Source: Saccoglossus kowalevskii
Taxonomy: Eukaryota > Hemichordata > Enteropneusta > Harrimaniidae
DNA: 30,698 bases
Direction of reading: 5' to 3'
NCBI RefSeq assembly: GCF_000003605.2
Contig: NW_003149269.1
Location: 376,760 to 407,457, forward strand
The notes below the pieces were generated by a model. The model worked only from the letters and a program-made list of their open reading frames with translations. It ran no database searches and had not been told where the DNA came from. Positions 21,463 through 30,698 of the stretch are shown here, one piece after another. The number at the start of each line of letters is the position of its first letter. Positions within the stretch are counted from its first letter, which is position 1. The translations under genes were made by a program, and so were the position numbers.

Positions 21463-22000
21463 CAGCCAGGTTTAGAAAATGATTATGAAGTAATCAATAT
21501 GTGTGTGCATGCTGGAACCAACACAGATACAAGACAGGTCAACTTAGAAGATGTCATTGAACATGGCAGTGATGACATAAAAGATGAAATTAATATGAAT
21601 TTTAAGTTGGCAATCAATCTAAGACGTACTGATGCAACTCTAAAACATACTTATCGTCGTTCAGGATTTGAGAATAACAATAGTGACGTCCAAAATGAAG
21701 ATGAAAGCATCCTTTGAGAATGTACGTGAACATCAGAACAGTCTAGTCATGGCTACAGAGAAGGATGACAACCAGGAAACTGAACAAGAACACGTTTATG
21801 CGCAGGAACTCTCCGACTTTGATGAACACTGACTTTGTTATTAATAATAATCAAATCAAAGAGAAAGTCAAGCCAAAAGTTCAAACTAACACGACTAGTG
21901 CAGACACAGATCTAACTACTTCAAGTGGCATCAAAACAACTGAATGTGACGTCACACACGTACCCACAGTGAAAGTAATTGATAATTTTAATAGTAAAAA
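21463..22000 (+). pseudogene. Type II receptor tail relic 1
   Basis: This begins 236 bp after the stop of D. It aligns with the tail of C from LENDY onward (LENDYEVINMCVHA against LENDYGEIEMCGHA). It continues through DEINMNFKLAINLRRTDAT, and after a frameshift near 21712 through VREHQ and EQEHVYAQ. After another break it runs through NQIKEKVKPKV and KTTECDVTHV. Homology stops near 22000, before the YADI motifs. No type II ectodomain precedes it. It is most simply the remains of a deleted type II gene. A less likely alternative is an alternative 3' exon for D, since CTTCAG precedes it at 21460-21465. Confidence 0.7.
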
Positions 22001-22399
22001 AACTTTTTGTTTTATGGAAGTAGAAAATGTTTCACTTTTGGGTAGTAATTTTAAATTGTATAGACTATCTAGAAACGGTTATTTTTTGAACGTTATATTC
22101 GGTGGCTGAATGCGTAATAATTTTTTTATTTGCTTGTTTTTTCTTATTGGCAGTGATGCCATTTGCAACACTTTTGATTTGGTATTATTATAGGATATAT
22201 TATTATTATTATTTTAGAAATGCACAAGCCCAAACAAATTATATTGTATGTCTATTATAAATTTGTTTTAAAATCGGTATTTACGATTAAAATTAACGAA
22301 TAATATAGCAAATAAAATAGCACAAAAATGTACTTGTAACATATATTATTAAACAGTATTGAATTTACGGCTACTACATTTTTTTATGAGTGAATATAT
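22001..22399. other. AT-rich spacer, no gene recognised
   Basis: T- and A-rich sequence with an AAATAAAATAG stretch near 22312 that could act as a poly(A) signal. Confidence 0.35.
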
Positions 22400-22755
22400 T
22401 TACTTCTTATGAATATTAATGCTTTACTTTGAATAAATGTGACACACTTGTCTGAGTGCAAGCATTGCTGTCAACAGCAACACAGAATGTTAACAGGTCG
22501 TGTTTGGTGCTCCATTGTCAGACACACTTGAATAACTATTTAGATACATTAGTGAACGGGTCATGTGACACCGTAATTTACATCTTATGAATATTAATGC
22601 TTTACTTGGCATAAATGTTATACACTTGTCTGGGTGCAGTCAATGCTGTCAACATCAAGACAGAAGGTTAACAGGTGGTGTTTGCTGCTCCATTGTCAGA
22701 CATACTTGAATAACTATTTAGATACATACAAGAACGTGTCATGTGACACCGTAAC
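22400..22755. repeat. Tandem duplication, two 178-bp units
   Basis: Two copies start at about 22400 and 22578. Both contain CTTATGAATATTAATGCTTT, then ACACTTGTCTG, GCTGTCAACA, GTTAACAGGT, CTCCATTGTCAGACA, GAATAACTATTTAGATACAT and finally CATGTGACACCGTAA. They are diverged by roughly a tenth. The unit is a shortened relative of 3' module M found after C, relic 2 and E. Confidence 0.8.
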
Positions 22756-23432
22756 ATGTCATTCACCTATTCAATACGTATGTATTGTGATTATTGGTCT
22801 GTTTAATCAAACAAAATGCTTGCATGTGTTGGTCAATGACGCTATCAGAATTGGGAAAGTGATAGTGTGTGTTATTCTTTATCCCACAAGTCAGCAAAAT
22901 CCTTATAGAGAAAATAGTTCTCTTGAAATTGTTTAGAATCACCACATTGTACGAGAAAGAATCAAATGAAAGTTACAAAGGCATCCAGCCTTTTGAGCAT
23001 GCTATATTTGTAAGCTACAGATAATAATCTACTATAAAATTGAAGTATCATTTTAAAAGCCAAGAAAGCCTGCATACGCTCCTTTTTGCTCAATATAGTC
23101 CCGATTGCCTCAAATTGTGCTTTATCCTACACATACAATTCAATGTAAATGTAAACTCAGGTCGATCTCACATTTTTCTTCGCTTCTGTTGAACACATGT
23201 ATGTCTCAGTGAGGTGAAAGGTGGAACTATTCGCTTCATCTTGTTGTTTAATACGTCTCTTGTTGATTGCTTGTAGCAAATCTGCGTTTGTCGTTTATGA
23301 ATATTTGAAACACATATTTGGGCTTCAGGGTGATGTTTATGTTGTCTTATGCTACCACCATACTTAAGAATATTTTGTAACAGCTTGCTGATGCTCGATA
23401 TCACTATGTCTTTTTTATTCTAATTCACTGTC
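22756..23432. other. Spacer, no gene recognised
   Basis: The start continues module M (CATTCACCTATTCAAT; TAGAATCACCACAT near 22933 matches 25107). The rest has short frames on both strands without domain features. Confidence 0.4.
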
Positions 23433-24167
23433 GTGTTTCTAAGACGTACTGTTTCAACTAAAAAAATATACTTGTCGTGTTTCATGATTTGCGAAATGCA
23501 GCTTGCACCACGTCTGGATATAGGGATTATGTATCGTATGATCAGGTTAAGAAGAAACTCAAGATACCAGCATCAATTGAGAAATTACGTGAGCATGAGT
23601 TCACCATGGTCATGGATACAGAGAAGGGTGGCAACCGTGAAGACGAACAAAATCACGTATTTGCACAATAAGGAAAAATAAGAACTCTCCGAATTTGCCG
23701 AGCACTGGCCATGTTGATGGAAGCAAAGTATCATATCGGGGTGATAATTATCAAATCAAAGAGAAAGTTAAGCCAAAAGTTAAACCGAAACTGAACAAAC
23801 TCACAGTGTTGACACAGATCGAGATACTGACATTAAAACAACTGAATGTGACGTCACACACTTGACCACAGAGAAAGTCACTATTAATTTCATTGTTTAT
23901 GATATTGTAAATATTCCAGTCACATAAACGACACGTGACCACACACATATGGCAAATGACAAGTCTACAGCAGCTGACACTGCTTTACATGCAGATGTTA
24001 AACCATCGCCAAGTGATTGAGACCAGACAGTAAACAATGTAGACTCTAGGCATAGTAATGTGGAAGGTCTGACCTACGCTGACATCAACCACAATCGCAC
24101 AATGGAGGTGAAAGGAACATTGAATAGAGAGAGTGAAGAAACAATGTACGCGGAAGTAAAACTGTAA
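23433..24167 (+). pseudogene. Type II receptor tail relic 2, ITIM/ITSM motifs
   Basis: This is the most complete copy of the C-terminal half of the type II tail. It includes YRDYVSYDQV, REHEFTMVMDTEKGG, EDEQNHVFAQ (Tyr replaced by Phe) and, after frame breaks, IKEKVKPKVKPK and KTTECDVTH. It then reads ALHADVKPSPSD, with His replacing the Tyr seen in C. A TGA at about 24018 interrupts it. The same frame then runs through LTYADI (24069-24086) and ends in TMYAEVKL with a TAA at 24165-24167. LTYADI fits the ITIM pattern and TMYAEV fits the ITSM pattern TxYxxV. No Ig domains or membrane helix precede it. It is non-functional, but it preserves the ancestral tail's end, lost in C. Confidence 0.75.
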
Positions 24168-24559
24168 TAATATACGGATGACATCGTGTTCATTAACCAG
24201 TAGTTGCACAATTGTATAGATTTTGAACATAGTTTATCTGAAAAAAAAAATTGTGAACGTCTGCGACTGCATATTACACATTTACTCACATTGACATTGG
24301 ATTTGTGTTTCTGTAGTTATTTGGTAAGAGTAATTTTTCACTCAAGATATTACTTTGAAATGTTTGGAATATCTTGAAATTTGTTGTCAGTGTCTGTTTG
24401 TACCGCATTGTTTTATTGGCTGTGATACAAATTTCCATATATTTTTCTGTTTTCAAATTAGATTCGATACAGAAATATAACGATACTTTCTCTTTAATTT
24501 TCATCATATCAATGATAACGTGTATACTATTTGAAAGTATCTAGGATATATTGAAGTAA
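24168..24559. repeat. 3' flank of tail relic 2, shared with E-side copy
   Basis: TTCATTAACCAGTAGTTGCAC (24189-24209) and the following A-tract region match 27340-27440, showing that tail and 3' flank were duplicated together. No gene is seen. Confidence 0.5.
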
Positions 24560-25110
24560 ACAAATTTAATTGTTATGATTATTAATGAGCTAGATTTGCA
24601 TGATTGCTACAAATACTGTGACAAACTATGAGGTAATACTAGTGATCAAAAGCATTGTATCAAAACACAATCATTGCACATACAATGTAAATACAAACAT
24701 CATGGTCAAAATAAAAGCATAATTTTCTATATATTTGTTTTTTTTTATAAAATTCGAAGCATAGACATGTTGATCGTTTTTACAATAAAACTTGTTCTTG
24801 CTTGTCTGGTGTAATGTAGTAAACATATCAATAGAGACAGGTGGTTAACGGGGTCGTGTCTGTGGAACTATTATTTGACACACTCGAATAGACATTTAGA
24901 ATAAGACACAAATAAACGTGTCATGTGACACCATGACAAGTCATTCACCAATTCAATGCACATCCCTCAGCATCATGACCTACTACTCCTTTCCATTGCA
25001 TTATGATCAATGCAGATGACAACTGACTCTTAGCACTGTGCTATATAATACAGAGAAAGCCAGTAAAATTCATATAGAGACAATTTTTACTTGTAATTGT
25101 TCAGAATCAC
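24560..25110. repeat. 3' module M, copy before E
   Basis: This aligns with 16900-17400 and 27440-27850. Shared stretches include ACACAATCATTG, ATTTTATAAAATTCG, GTTAACGGGGTCGTGTC, CGTGTCATGTGACACCATG and CCTCAGCATCATGACC. Contains AAATAAACG (possible poly(A) signal). Confidence 0.7.
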
Positions 25111-25123
25111 CACATCATGCGTT

Positions 25124-25172
25124 AACTTCTCATAATTACGCAACGTTCACCTGTACAGCATCTGGTGGATCT
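25124..25172 (+). pseudogene. Isolated Ig3 fragment
   Basis: About 49 bp identical or nearly so to the start of Ig3 in the receptors. It encodes LTSHNYATFTCTASG around the first Ig3 cysteine. The CAT codon in place of CAG links it to C rather than to D or F. It sits between module M and the 5' flank of E with no other receptor sequence beside it. Confidence 0.75.
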
Positions 25173-25179
25173 GACTTGG

Positions 25180-25419
25180 ACTTGGTTTGTTAAATAGGGT
25201 ATGGTAGGACATCATGGCAAGTTGTAATCCGATAACTGTGAGGCAGACTATAAAATACCGTAAATTATAAAGCCCATAACGTGCGTGATTTGTCATTATG
25301 ACCTTCCCATTTAAATAACAAAAACACAACCATATAGTGTTACCAGGATTGAGGAAATAACAATACAACTACTCCTCGTCATTATCACTGTTTATTCCAG
25401 GTGCAAAACTTGCATTGGA
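25180..25419 (+). promoter_or_regulatory. 5' flank of gene E
   Basis: This is colinear with the flank of D (19350-19579): a CCGATAACT element, CATTTAAATAACAA, then GTTACCAGGATTGAGGAA (25339-25356). A TTTATTCCAG acceptor-like tract ends at 25400, 19 bases before the ATG. Confidence 0.45.
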
Positions 25420-27017
25420 ATGGCATTTAAATCCAGTTTATCACTTATCTTGATTGGTTTGTTATTTCTATGTGTTCATGCTGGTGCAGCACATGTTATT
25501 ACTATTGAACCTGTGGACAATTACGTTGATTTAACTTAAGGAAATAACGAATACTTGACACGATGGATACATTGTTATATCACTAACTTAGAGATAGGCG
25601 ATTTGGTGTCATCATCAGTTATGATAGTCATGCAAGTAGTACTATTTATAATATTGATTCATCACGATACTCGATAACCCAGAATGTACCTACGCAATTC
25701 CAATTACGACTTACAGGCATTACCGAGTCTACGGCTGTATTCGACAGTGGACAATACCAATGTGTGGTGACTTTCAATAACACTGAGTTCATGGGATCTG
25801 ACCTGGCTTACCTCCACGTATATGTTGAACCACAAACACGTAATCCTACTTGTCAAACCAGTATTGAGTCTGGTTTAGAGGTACCAGAAGGTGACACTGT
25901 AATATTCACATGTACTAGTAAGTCTACAGGGTCACCACAAGTCATGCACACATGGCATAGAGAGGATATAAATGCCGCTTTGCTATTTTCATCTACATCT
26001 TACACAAGTGGTGCCATAGTGACAACGACTTATTGGTGGACGGCAGTAAATGCAGATAAAGATGTTATGTTTTATTGTCGAGCAAGAAACACTAAATGGG
26101 ATACAGGTTATACATGTCAAGCTGGTCCATTTTTAATTCTAACAAAACTTGATGTAGTAGTTTTGCCTGCACAACTAACACTTATTTTTCAGAATTACGC
26201 AACGTTCAACTGTACAGCATCTGGTGAACCTGAAACGTACACTTATGTGTGGAAGTATGATGACGTCATTGTTGAAACTGAAGGACGATTTGTACTTAGT
26301 CTAGATAATACTACATTAGGTATTAATAATATAGATGTTCGTGATAATGGCTATCATAGAATAACATGTGAGGTACAGAATTCCTATGGTGTAGGAACTG
26401 ATACAGCTGACTTACATGTTGCAATAATTGTTGCCATTACTGAAACAACTCCCACTACTAACTATATGTCCAGCTTATTGATAGATTCTTCACCAATCCA
26501 AGGCAGTATTACATCATGTGGTACGTCTGATGTAAATCATACAGCATCTTTAATTGGTAATGGAGTATTGACATGCTTATTGCTAATTATAATTACACTA
26601 ATTGGAGTATACTTTATAATTAAATGTCGTAAACACAGACATATAAACAATAACACTAACAATGACCCACTGCCATTTAGTGTTTACGAGGACATTGGTA
26701 ACCGTTCAATAGATATAGGTGATACCATTACTACAACTCCACACACAGTATGTATGGTGCATAATAAATCTACAGATTATGAGAATATGCAAAATAACCT
26801 CATAGATGGTGCAGACATCCATGCTTGTGATGAAAATACTGAGGATTTGGAAAATGACGGAATACGCAGTTCAATGTTAACCGACGAAGGCGAAACAGAA
26901 CTAGACTATATCGATGTAATCCATGAAAACAATAAAGACAGCGAACATTATCAAAGTTTGAGTATACAAAGTAAAAACACTTATATGACATTAAATATAG
27001 ATGCCTCGAGCAAATAA
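25420..27017 (+). pseudogene. Ig receptor E, ITAM-tailed, with two lesions in Ig1
   Basis: A close paralogue of D. The ATG at 25420 opens a good signal peptide (MAFKSSLSLILIGLLFLCV). Codon 40, Glu in D, is TAA (25537-25539). At about 25608-25613 a 22-bp segment that includes the Ig1 core Trp is missing relative to F, and GTC repeats flank the loss. This shifts the frame. Downstream of the deletion every codon to the TAA at 27015-27017 is open: the rest of Ig1 (DSGQYQC), four-Cys Ig2, Ig3 (TASGEPE, DNGYHRITC), stalk, membrane helix followed by KCRKHRH, and tail. The tail has SVYEDI, TDYENM, DYIDVI and YQSLSIQSKNTYMTL, keeping the ITAM spacing. No downstream start would restore a signal peptide, so this allele should be null. 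The intact remainder suggests it died recently, or that an intact allele exists. Confidence 0.82.
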
Positions 27018-27154
27018 CCGTTTGGTTATAATATAAAGTAGTGACTATTTTTGTTGATAATAGTAATAATAACTTGTGTAACTTTTTAATGAGTGGTTCA
27101 GAAATAATGTAGTTCTTAGTAATATTTCATTTGAGTCTGTGGTTTCCTCGGTAT
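27018..27154. other. 3' untranslated/flank region of E
   Basis: It shares ACTTGTGTAACTTTTTAATGA-like and GTGGTTCAG stretches with the 3' flank of D (21270-21300), so part of the 3' untranslated region is conserved between D and E. Confidence 0.4.
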
Positions 27155-27330
27155 GTTAAACCATTGCTAAGTAATTTAGACCAGACAGTAAATAATGCAG
27201 ACAAAGATTCTAGGCATAGTAATGTGGCAGGTCTGACCTATGCTGACCTCGAGGCAATGACATAATGGAGGTGAATAGAACATTGAATAGAAACAATGTG
27301 CATGGAAGTAAAACTTTAGTAATATACATA
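27155..27330 (+). pseudogene. Type II receptor tail relic 3 (LTYADL end)
   Basis: This is the last part of the type II tail. It reads KPLLSNLDQTVNNADKDSRHSNVAG followed by LTYADL (27233-27250), a textbook ITIM hexamer, then breaks up. The final TMYAEVKL is only recognisable as ACAATG...GCATGGAAGTAAAACTT near 27293-27318. It lies about 140 bp after the stop of E, just as relic 1 follows D. Confidence 0.7.
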
Positions 27331-27850
27331 TAGCATCGTATTCATTAACCAGTAGTTGCACCATTGTATGGAGTATGCACATACATAGGCAGACATTAAT
27401 TAATCTTAAAAAAAAACGTGACCCTATGTGAGTGCATTATACATATTTCTTACAATGTGGACACAAACATCATGGTCAAAATAAAAGAATATTTTTTTAT
27501 ATAGTTGCTGTTATTGTGTGTATTTTATAAAATTTGAACCATAGGCATGTTGACAATGAAACTTATTCTAAGTAATTGTAGTCCACAGCTCAATAGACAC
27601 AGTAGGTTAACGGGGTTGTGTCAGTGACACACTTGAATAGATGTGTACAATGAGACACACAAATAAACGTGTCATGTGACACCATGGCAAGTCATTCACC
27701 TATTCAATGCATATCCCTCAGCATCATGACCTAATTAACCACAGTTCAAATTGTCTTTCCATTGCTTTATGATTAATATAGCAAGCAGCAAGTGGTGATT
27801 AACCATGGTAACAATATAAGAAGAATTTACACTTAGATACACTTAAATAC
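27331..27850. repeat. 3' module M, copy after E
   Basis: TTCATTAACCAGTAGTTGCAC (27340-27360) repeats the flank of tail relic 2. From 27440, ACATCATGGTCAAAATAAAA, GTTAACGGGGTTGTGTC, CGTGTCATGTGACACCATG and CCTCAGCATCATGACC match 24690-24980. Confidence 0.7.
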
Positions 27851-27879
27851 ATTCCGCGTGACATGTTCGCCAATATTAA

Positions 27880-28250
27880 ATTAAAGCGTTACATAGTTTG
27901 AAAAATTGAAATAATTTCTACTCTAATATCTACTAATAACGAAATGATTAAATGGTCTTGAAATGAGCAAAATATTTACGTTCATTGGCGGGATTCTATT
28001 TGTATAAACGTGTTCAGGTGTGATGTAAACAGGACTCCCTATTTACAGACTTTCGAACGCATCTATGACACTTACGAACACGTACACAAGGTATTTTACG
28101 AACGGGAAAATTATATTGTTGTCTGATATGTTATAATTTATCAAACAAAAAATTGTGTGACACTATGGTGAATTAAGTGCTATTGAGAGTTAATTCTGTA
28201 AGATTTTGCTATTTCCTCTCATATGACAACCGCCTTTCTATTGGACAATA
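27880..28250. repeat. 3' module N, uninterrupted copy 3
   Basis: GCGTTACATAGTTTG, CTACTAATAACGAAATGATT and then TTTACGTTCATTG, AAACGTGTTCAG and GTGATGTAAAC follow one another without the 0.88-kb segment present at 11020-11900. This copy helps define that segment as an insertion, or a deletion here. Confidence 0.6.
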
Positions 28251-28636
28251 ATTGAACATAATTTATTAATATTACGTTGATCTACTGAAAATGTAGCGAA
28301 CACCCCAAAGATATATCAAGTAGACTTCATATGAAAAATGTTCAAGATACATATGCATATCGGTCATATAAAAAATAACATAAGCGTAATTAATTACTAT
28401 ATTAATGTTTCAAATATGAGAACGCTGTTTTGCATAATTTATAAATATATAAATGCATTGATTCAGATATTTAATGAAATACTTGCAGTGAAGAATTAAA
28501 CACGTTTCGCGTATAAAGTAGCTTCCTGGGACTCTCAAATCTTAACCAGGATCTGATTATGAATCTACTATTTTTGCTAGTTACTATTGCACAAATTCAA
28601 CTAAAGGCGTAGTGTTTTATAGTGTGTCACCATTAC
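28251..28636. other. AT-rich spacer, no gene recognised
   Basis: No frame or homology of note. Confidence 0.4.
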
Positions 28637-28719
<83 letters not shown>

Positions 28720-28737
28720 ATTAATTAATTAATTAAT
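28637..28737. repeat. (TAAA)n microsatellite with (TTAA)n end
   Basis: About 21 uninterrupted TAAA units at 28637-28720, followed directly by four TTAA units at 28721-28736. The purity suggests a young, length-variable tract. Confidence 0.95.
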
Positions 28738-29589
28738 TTCACGAACCGCCATCTATGCCTCAACTAGTCCCAGCACTGCCTATTACTTAACACAACTTGA
28801 ATATATTGTAGTGTGTAGTTACGCTGCTTGTGCGTCCTCATATTACTGAATTAATTATTCGAAAATATAAGTTATATTATTTTTAGAAAAGTACATTACT
28901 TTGCAAGCCCTGAATCCATGTCGCATTACAAACAAAATAGAAACCTATACCAATTTAATATACCAAAGCATTAGATTGTTATTCACGGATTCAACACAAG
29001 ATAACAATGAGACGTGTTGACTTCAAGCAGCCAACATGTAGACTGAATCTCAGCCAGTGATTTCGCTCTCAATGGCCAACAATACAAAATATTGCTATCT
29101 GTTTTCATGTTGTGGCTAAAGAATATAGACTTTCGTGCCCTGCTGTATGTGCTCGGGAATATTCGACTGATAACACAAGACATCACCAGTACAGATCCAG
29201 ATCAGTAAGAATGTGATTTATACTTTGTGCATATGAGTGTCGTTGCACAATAACAATTGTTCAGGAAAAGCCTCCAATATTCAATAAGATTATCGGTAGG
29301 TTGTGACGACAGCAAGACTGTGACTCTGAACATATGTTTCTGAATCAAGGGGTACGTATTTGTTGCAACATTTCATTGTTTCCGACGGGACACCCAGCAT
29401 ATTGTTATGATAGTAATCATGGTTGCAGACGTGAGAGTATATGACGCAACATGTGGCTATGCCCTTGTACAATATATTGACAGATTAACCCTTCCAGCTA
29501 TTTTGATCCCGTGAGCGAATAACAAAATGCATTGAATCATGGGTAACTTTTTATGCTGACATTTACACCGAGAGTAAAGTGAACAGAGA
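28738..29589. other. Spacer upstream of F, no gene recognised
   Basis: About 0.85 kb with short minus-strand frames lacking domains. It does not resemble the D/E flank except close to the gene. Confidence 0.4.
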
Positions 29590-29676
29590 GTTGCCCGGAT
29601 TGAGGAAACAATAATCTTCGCAATTCTGTTAAAGTTTATTTCAGTGCTATATTTGCCATCAAGACACAGCTTCATA
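29590..29676 (+). promoter_or_regulatory. Proximal 5' region of gene F
   Basis: GTTGCCCGGATTGAGGAA (29591-29608) is conserved with D and E. A TTTATTTCAG acceptor-like tract ends at 29644, 32 bases before the ATG. Confidence 0.4.
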
Positions 29677-30698
29677 ATGATATTTAATAGAAGTTTAGTT
29701 ATTGTCGTGGGTAGTTTGATAACACTATGTGTTCCTGGGAGTGCATTACCTGTAATTACCATTCAACCCGGGGACCAATACGCGGATTTAACTGAGAGAA
29801 ATAATGAATACTTGACACGATGGATGAATTGTTACATCACTAACTTAGGGATAGATAATGTGGTGTCGTGGAAGAAAGACGGAACTGTCATCATCAGTTA
29901 TGATAGTCATGCAAGTAGTACTATTTATAATATTGATTCATCTCGATACTCAATATTCAACAATATATCTACGCAGTTTGTATTAGAAATAAAAAGCATT
30001 GCTGATTATACTGCTGTATTCGACAGTGGACAATATCAATGTGTGGTGACTTTCAATAACAATGAGGTCATCGGATCTGACATGGCTCACCTCCACGTAT
30101 ACGTTGAACCACGAACACGTAATCCTACTTGTCACACCAGTATTGAGTCAGGTATAGAGGTACACGAAGGTGATACGGTAATATTTACCTGTATTGGCAA
30201 GTCTACAGGGTCACCACAAGTCGTACACACGTGGCATAAAGATGGAATAAATGGTACTCCCCTAGTTTCATCTGCATCTTACACAAGTGGCGGCATAGTG
30301 GCAACGACATACTGGTGGACGGCAGTAAAAGTAGATGAACAATTTCTGTTTTACTGCCAAGCTAAAAACACTTGATGGAACACTGGTTATACATGTCATG
30401 TTGTTCCATTTGTAATTCTATCAAAACCGGATGTAGTAGTTATGCCTACACAGCTAACACTTACTTCTCAGAATTACGCAACGTTCACCTGTACAGCATC
30501 TAGTGAACCTGAACCTTACAGTTATGTGTGGAAATATGATGACGTCATTGTTGAAACAGGAGGACGATTTGTTATTAACCTATACAATACTACATTAGTT
30601 ATTAAAGATATAGCAGTTGATGACAATGGAATCCATACAATAACATGTGATGTACATAATACCCATGGTATAGGGACTGATACTGCTGATTTACATAT
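29677..30698 (+). pseudogene. Ig receptor F (partial, runs off the window) with one TGA
   Basis: The ATG at 29677 is preferred over the upstream GTG at 29644 because it starts the signal peptide (MIFNRSLVIVVGSLITLCV). Ig1 (DSGQYQC) and most of the four-Cys Ig2 are open. At 30373-30375 a TGA replaces CGA/AAA (Arg or Lys before WxTGYTC), a single CGA-to-TGA type change. The same frame then stays open to the window end through the rest of Ig2 and all of Ig3 (TASSEPE, DNGIHTITC). Stalk, membrane helix and tail lie outside the window, so its tail class is unknown. Read as is, it encodes a 232-residue secreted two-domain fragment. It is either a recent pseudogene, a nonsense allele or a sequence error. 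Confidence 0.8.

Noticed and set aside
28637-28737. CRISPR-like regular repetition
   Set aside because: This is a plain (TAAA)n microsatellite with no spacers.
8601-30698. Reassigned stop codon to explain the in-frame stops in A, B, E and F
   Set aside because: The stops are of all three types, and D uses none of them internally. E also has a frameshift. Ordinary pseudogenisation or null alleles fit better.

Overview
The window is AT-rich metazoan nuclear DNA with low gene density, long AT-rich spacers, an A/T microsatellite, splice-like signals and eukaryotic secreted/transmembrane proteins. No family marker identifies the species. A marine invertebrate is my best guess from the style of the sequence; this is inference.

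Its main content is a head-to-tail, all plus-strand cluster of related immunoglobulin-superfamily receptor genes and their remains. I call them A to F. A (1978-2340) is a short wreck. B (8601-10331) is nearly intact with one in-frame TAG between its ectodomain and stalk. C (14100-15890) is a heavily broken gene with a different cytoplasmic tail. D (19580-21226) is a fully intact 548-residue receptor. E (25420-27017) is open except for one nonsense codon and one 22-bp deletion in Ig domain 1. F (29677 to the window end) is open except for one TGA. Three further pieces of the C-type tail lie at 21463-22000, 23433-24167 and 27155-27330.

The intact architecture is signal peptide, three Ig domains, Ser/Thr-rich stalk, one membrane helix and a tyrosine-rich tail. 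The whole protein is encoded in one exon. The tail of B, D and E (type I) ends in YQSL-x7-YMTL, which fits the ITAM spacing, with an SVYExI motif near the membrane. The second tail (type II: C and the three relics) carries LYAD[IV], LTYAD[IL] and TMYAEV, which fit ITIM and ITSM patterns. The cluster therefore looks like a paired activating/inhibitory receptor family in birth-and-death evolution, comparable in logic to vertebrate paired receptors or the Hydractinia Alr complex. Every type II copy in this window is broken.

The spacers are also built from duplicated blocks. There is a 5' flank module before A, B and C, another before D and E, and 3' modules after B, C, E and the tail relics. One 5' flank (11390-11660) has lost its gene. 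Other content: a 362-bp foldback/MITE-like element (4836-5197), a 1.3-kb insertion upstream of B with housekeeping-promoter-like sites, a GC-rich segment and a Lys-rich terminal-exon candidate at 2.9-4.2 kb, a 178-bp tandem duplication, and a (TAAA)n tract. No tRNA, rRNA, CRISPR or bacterial-type feature was seen.
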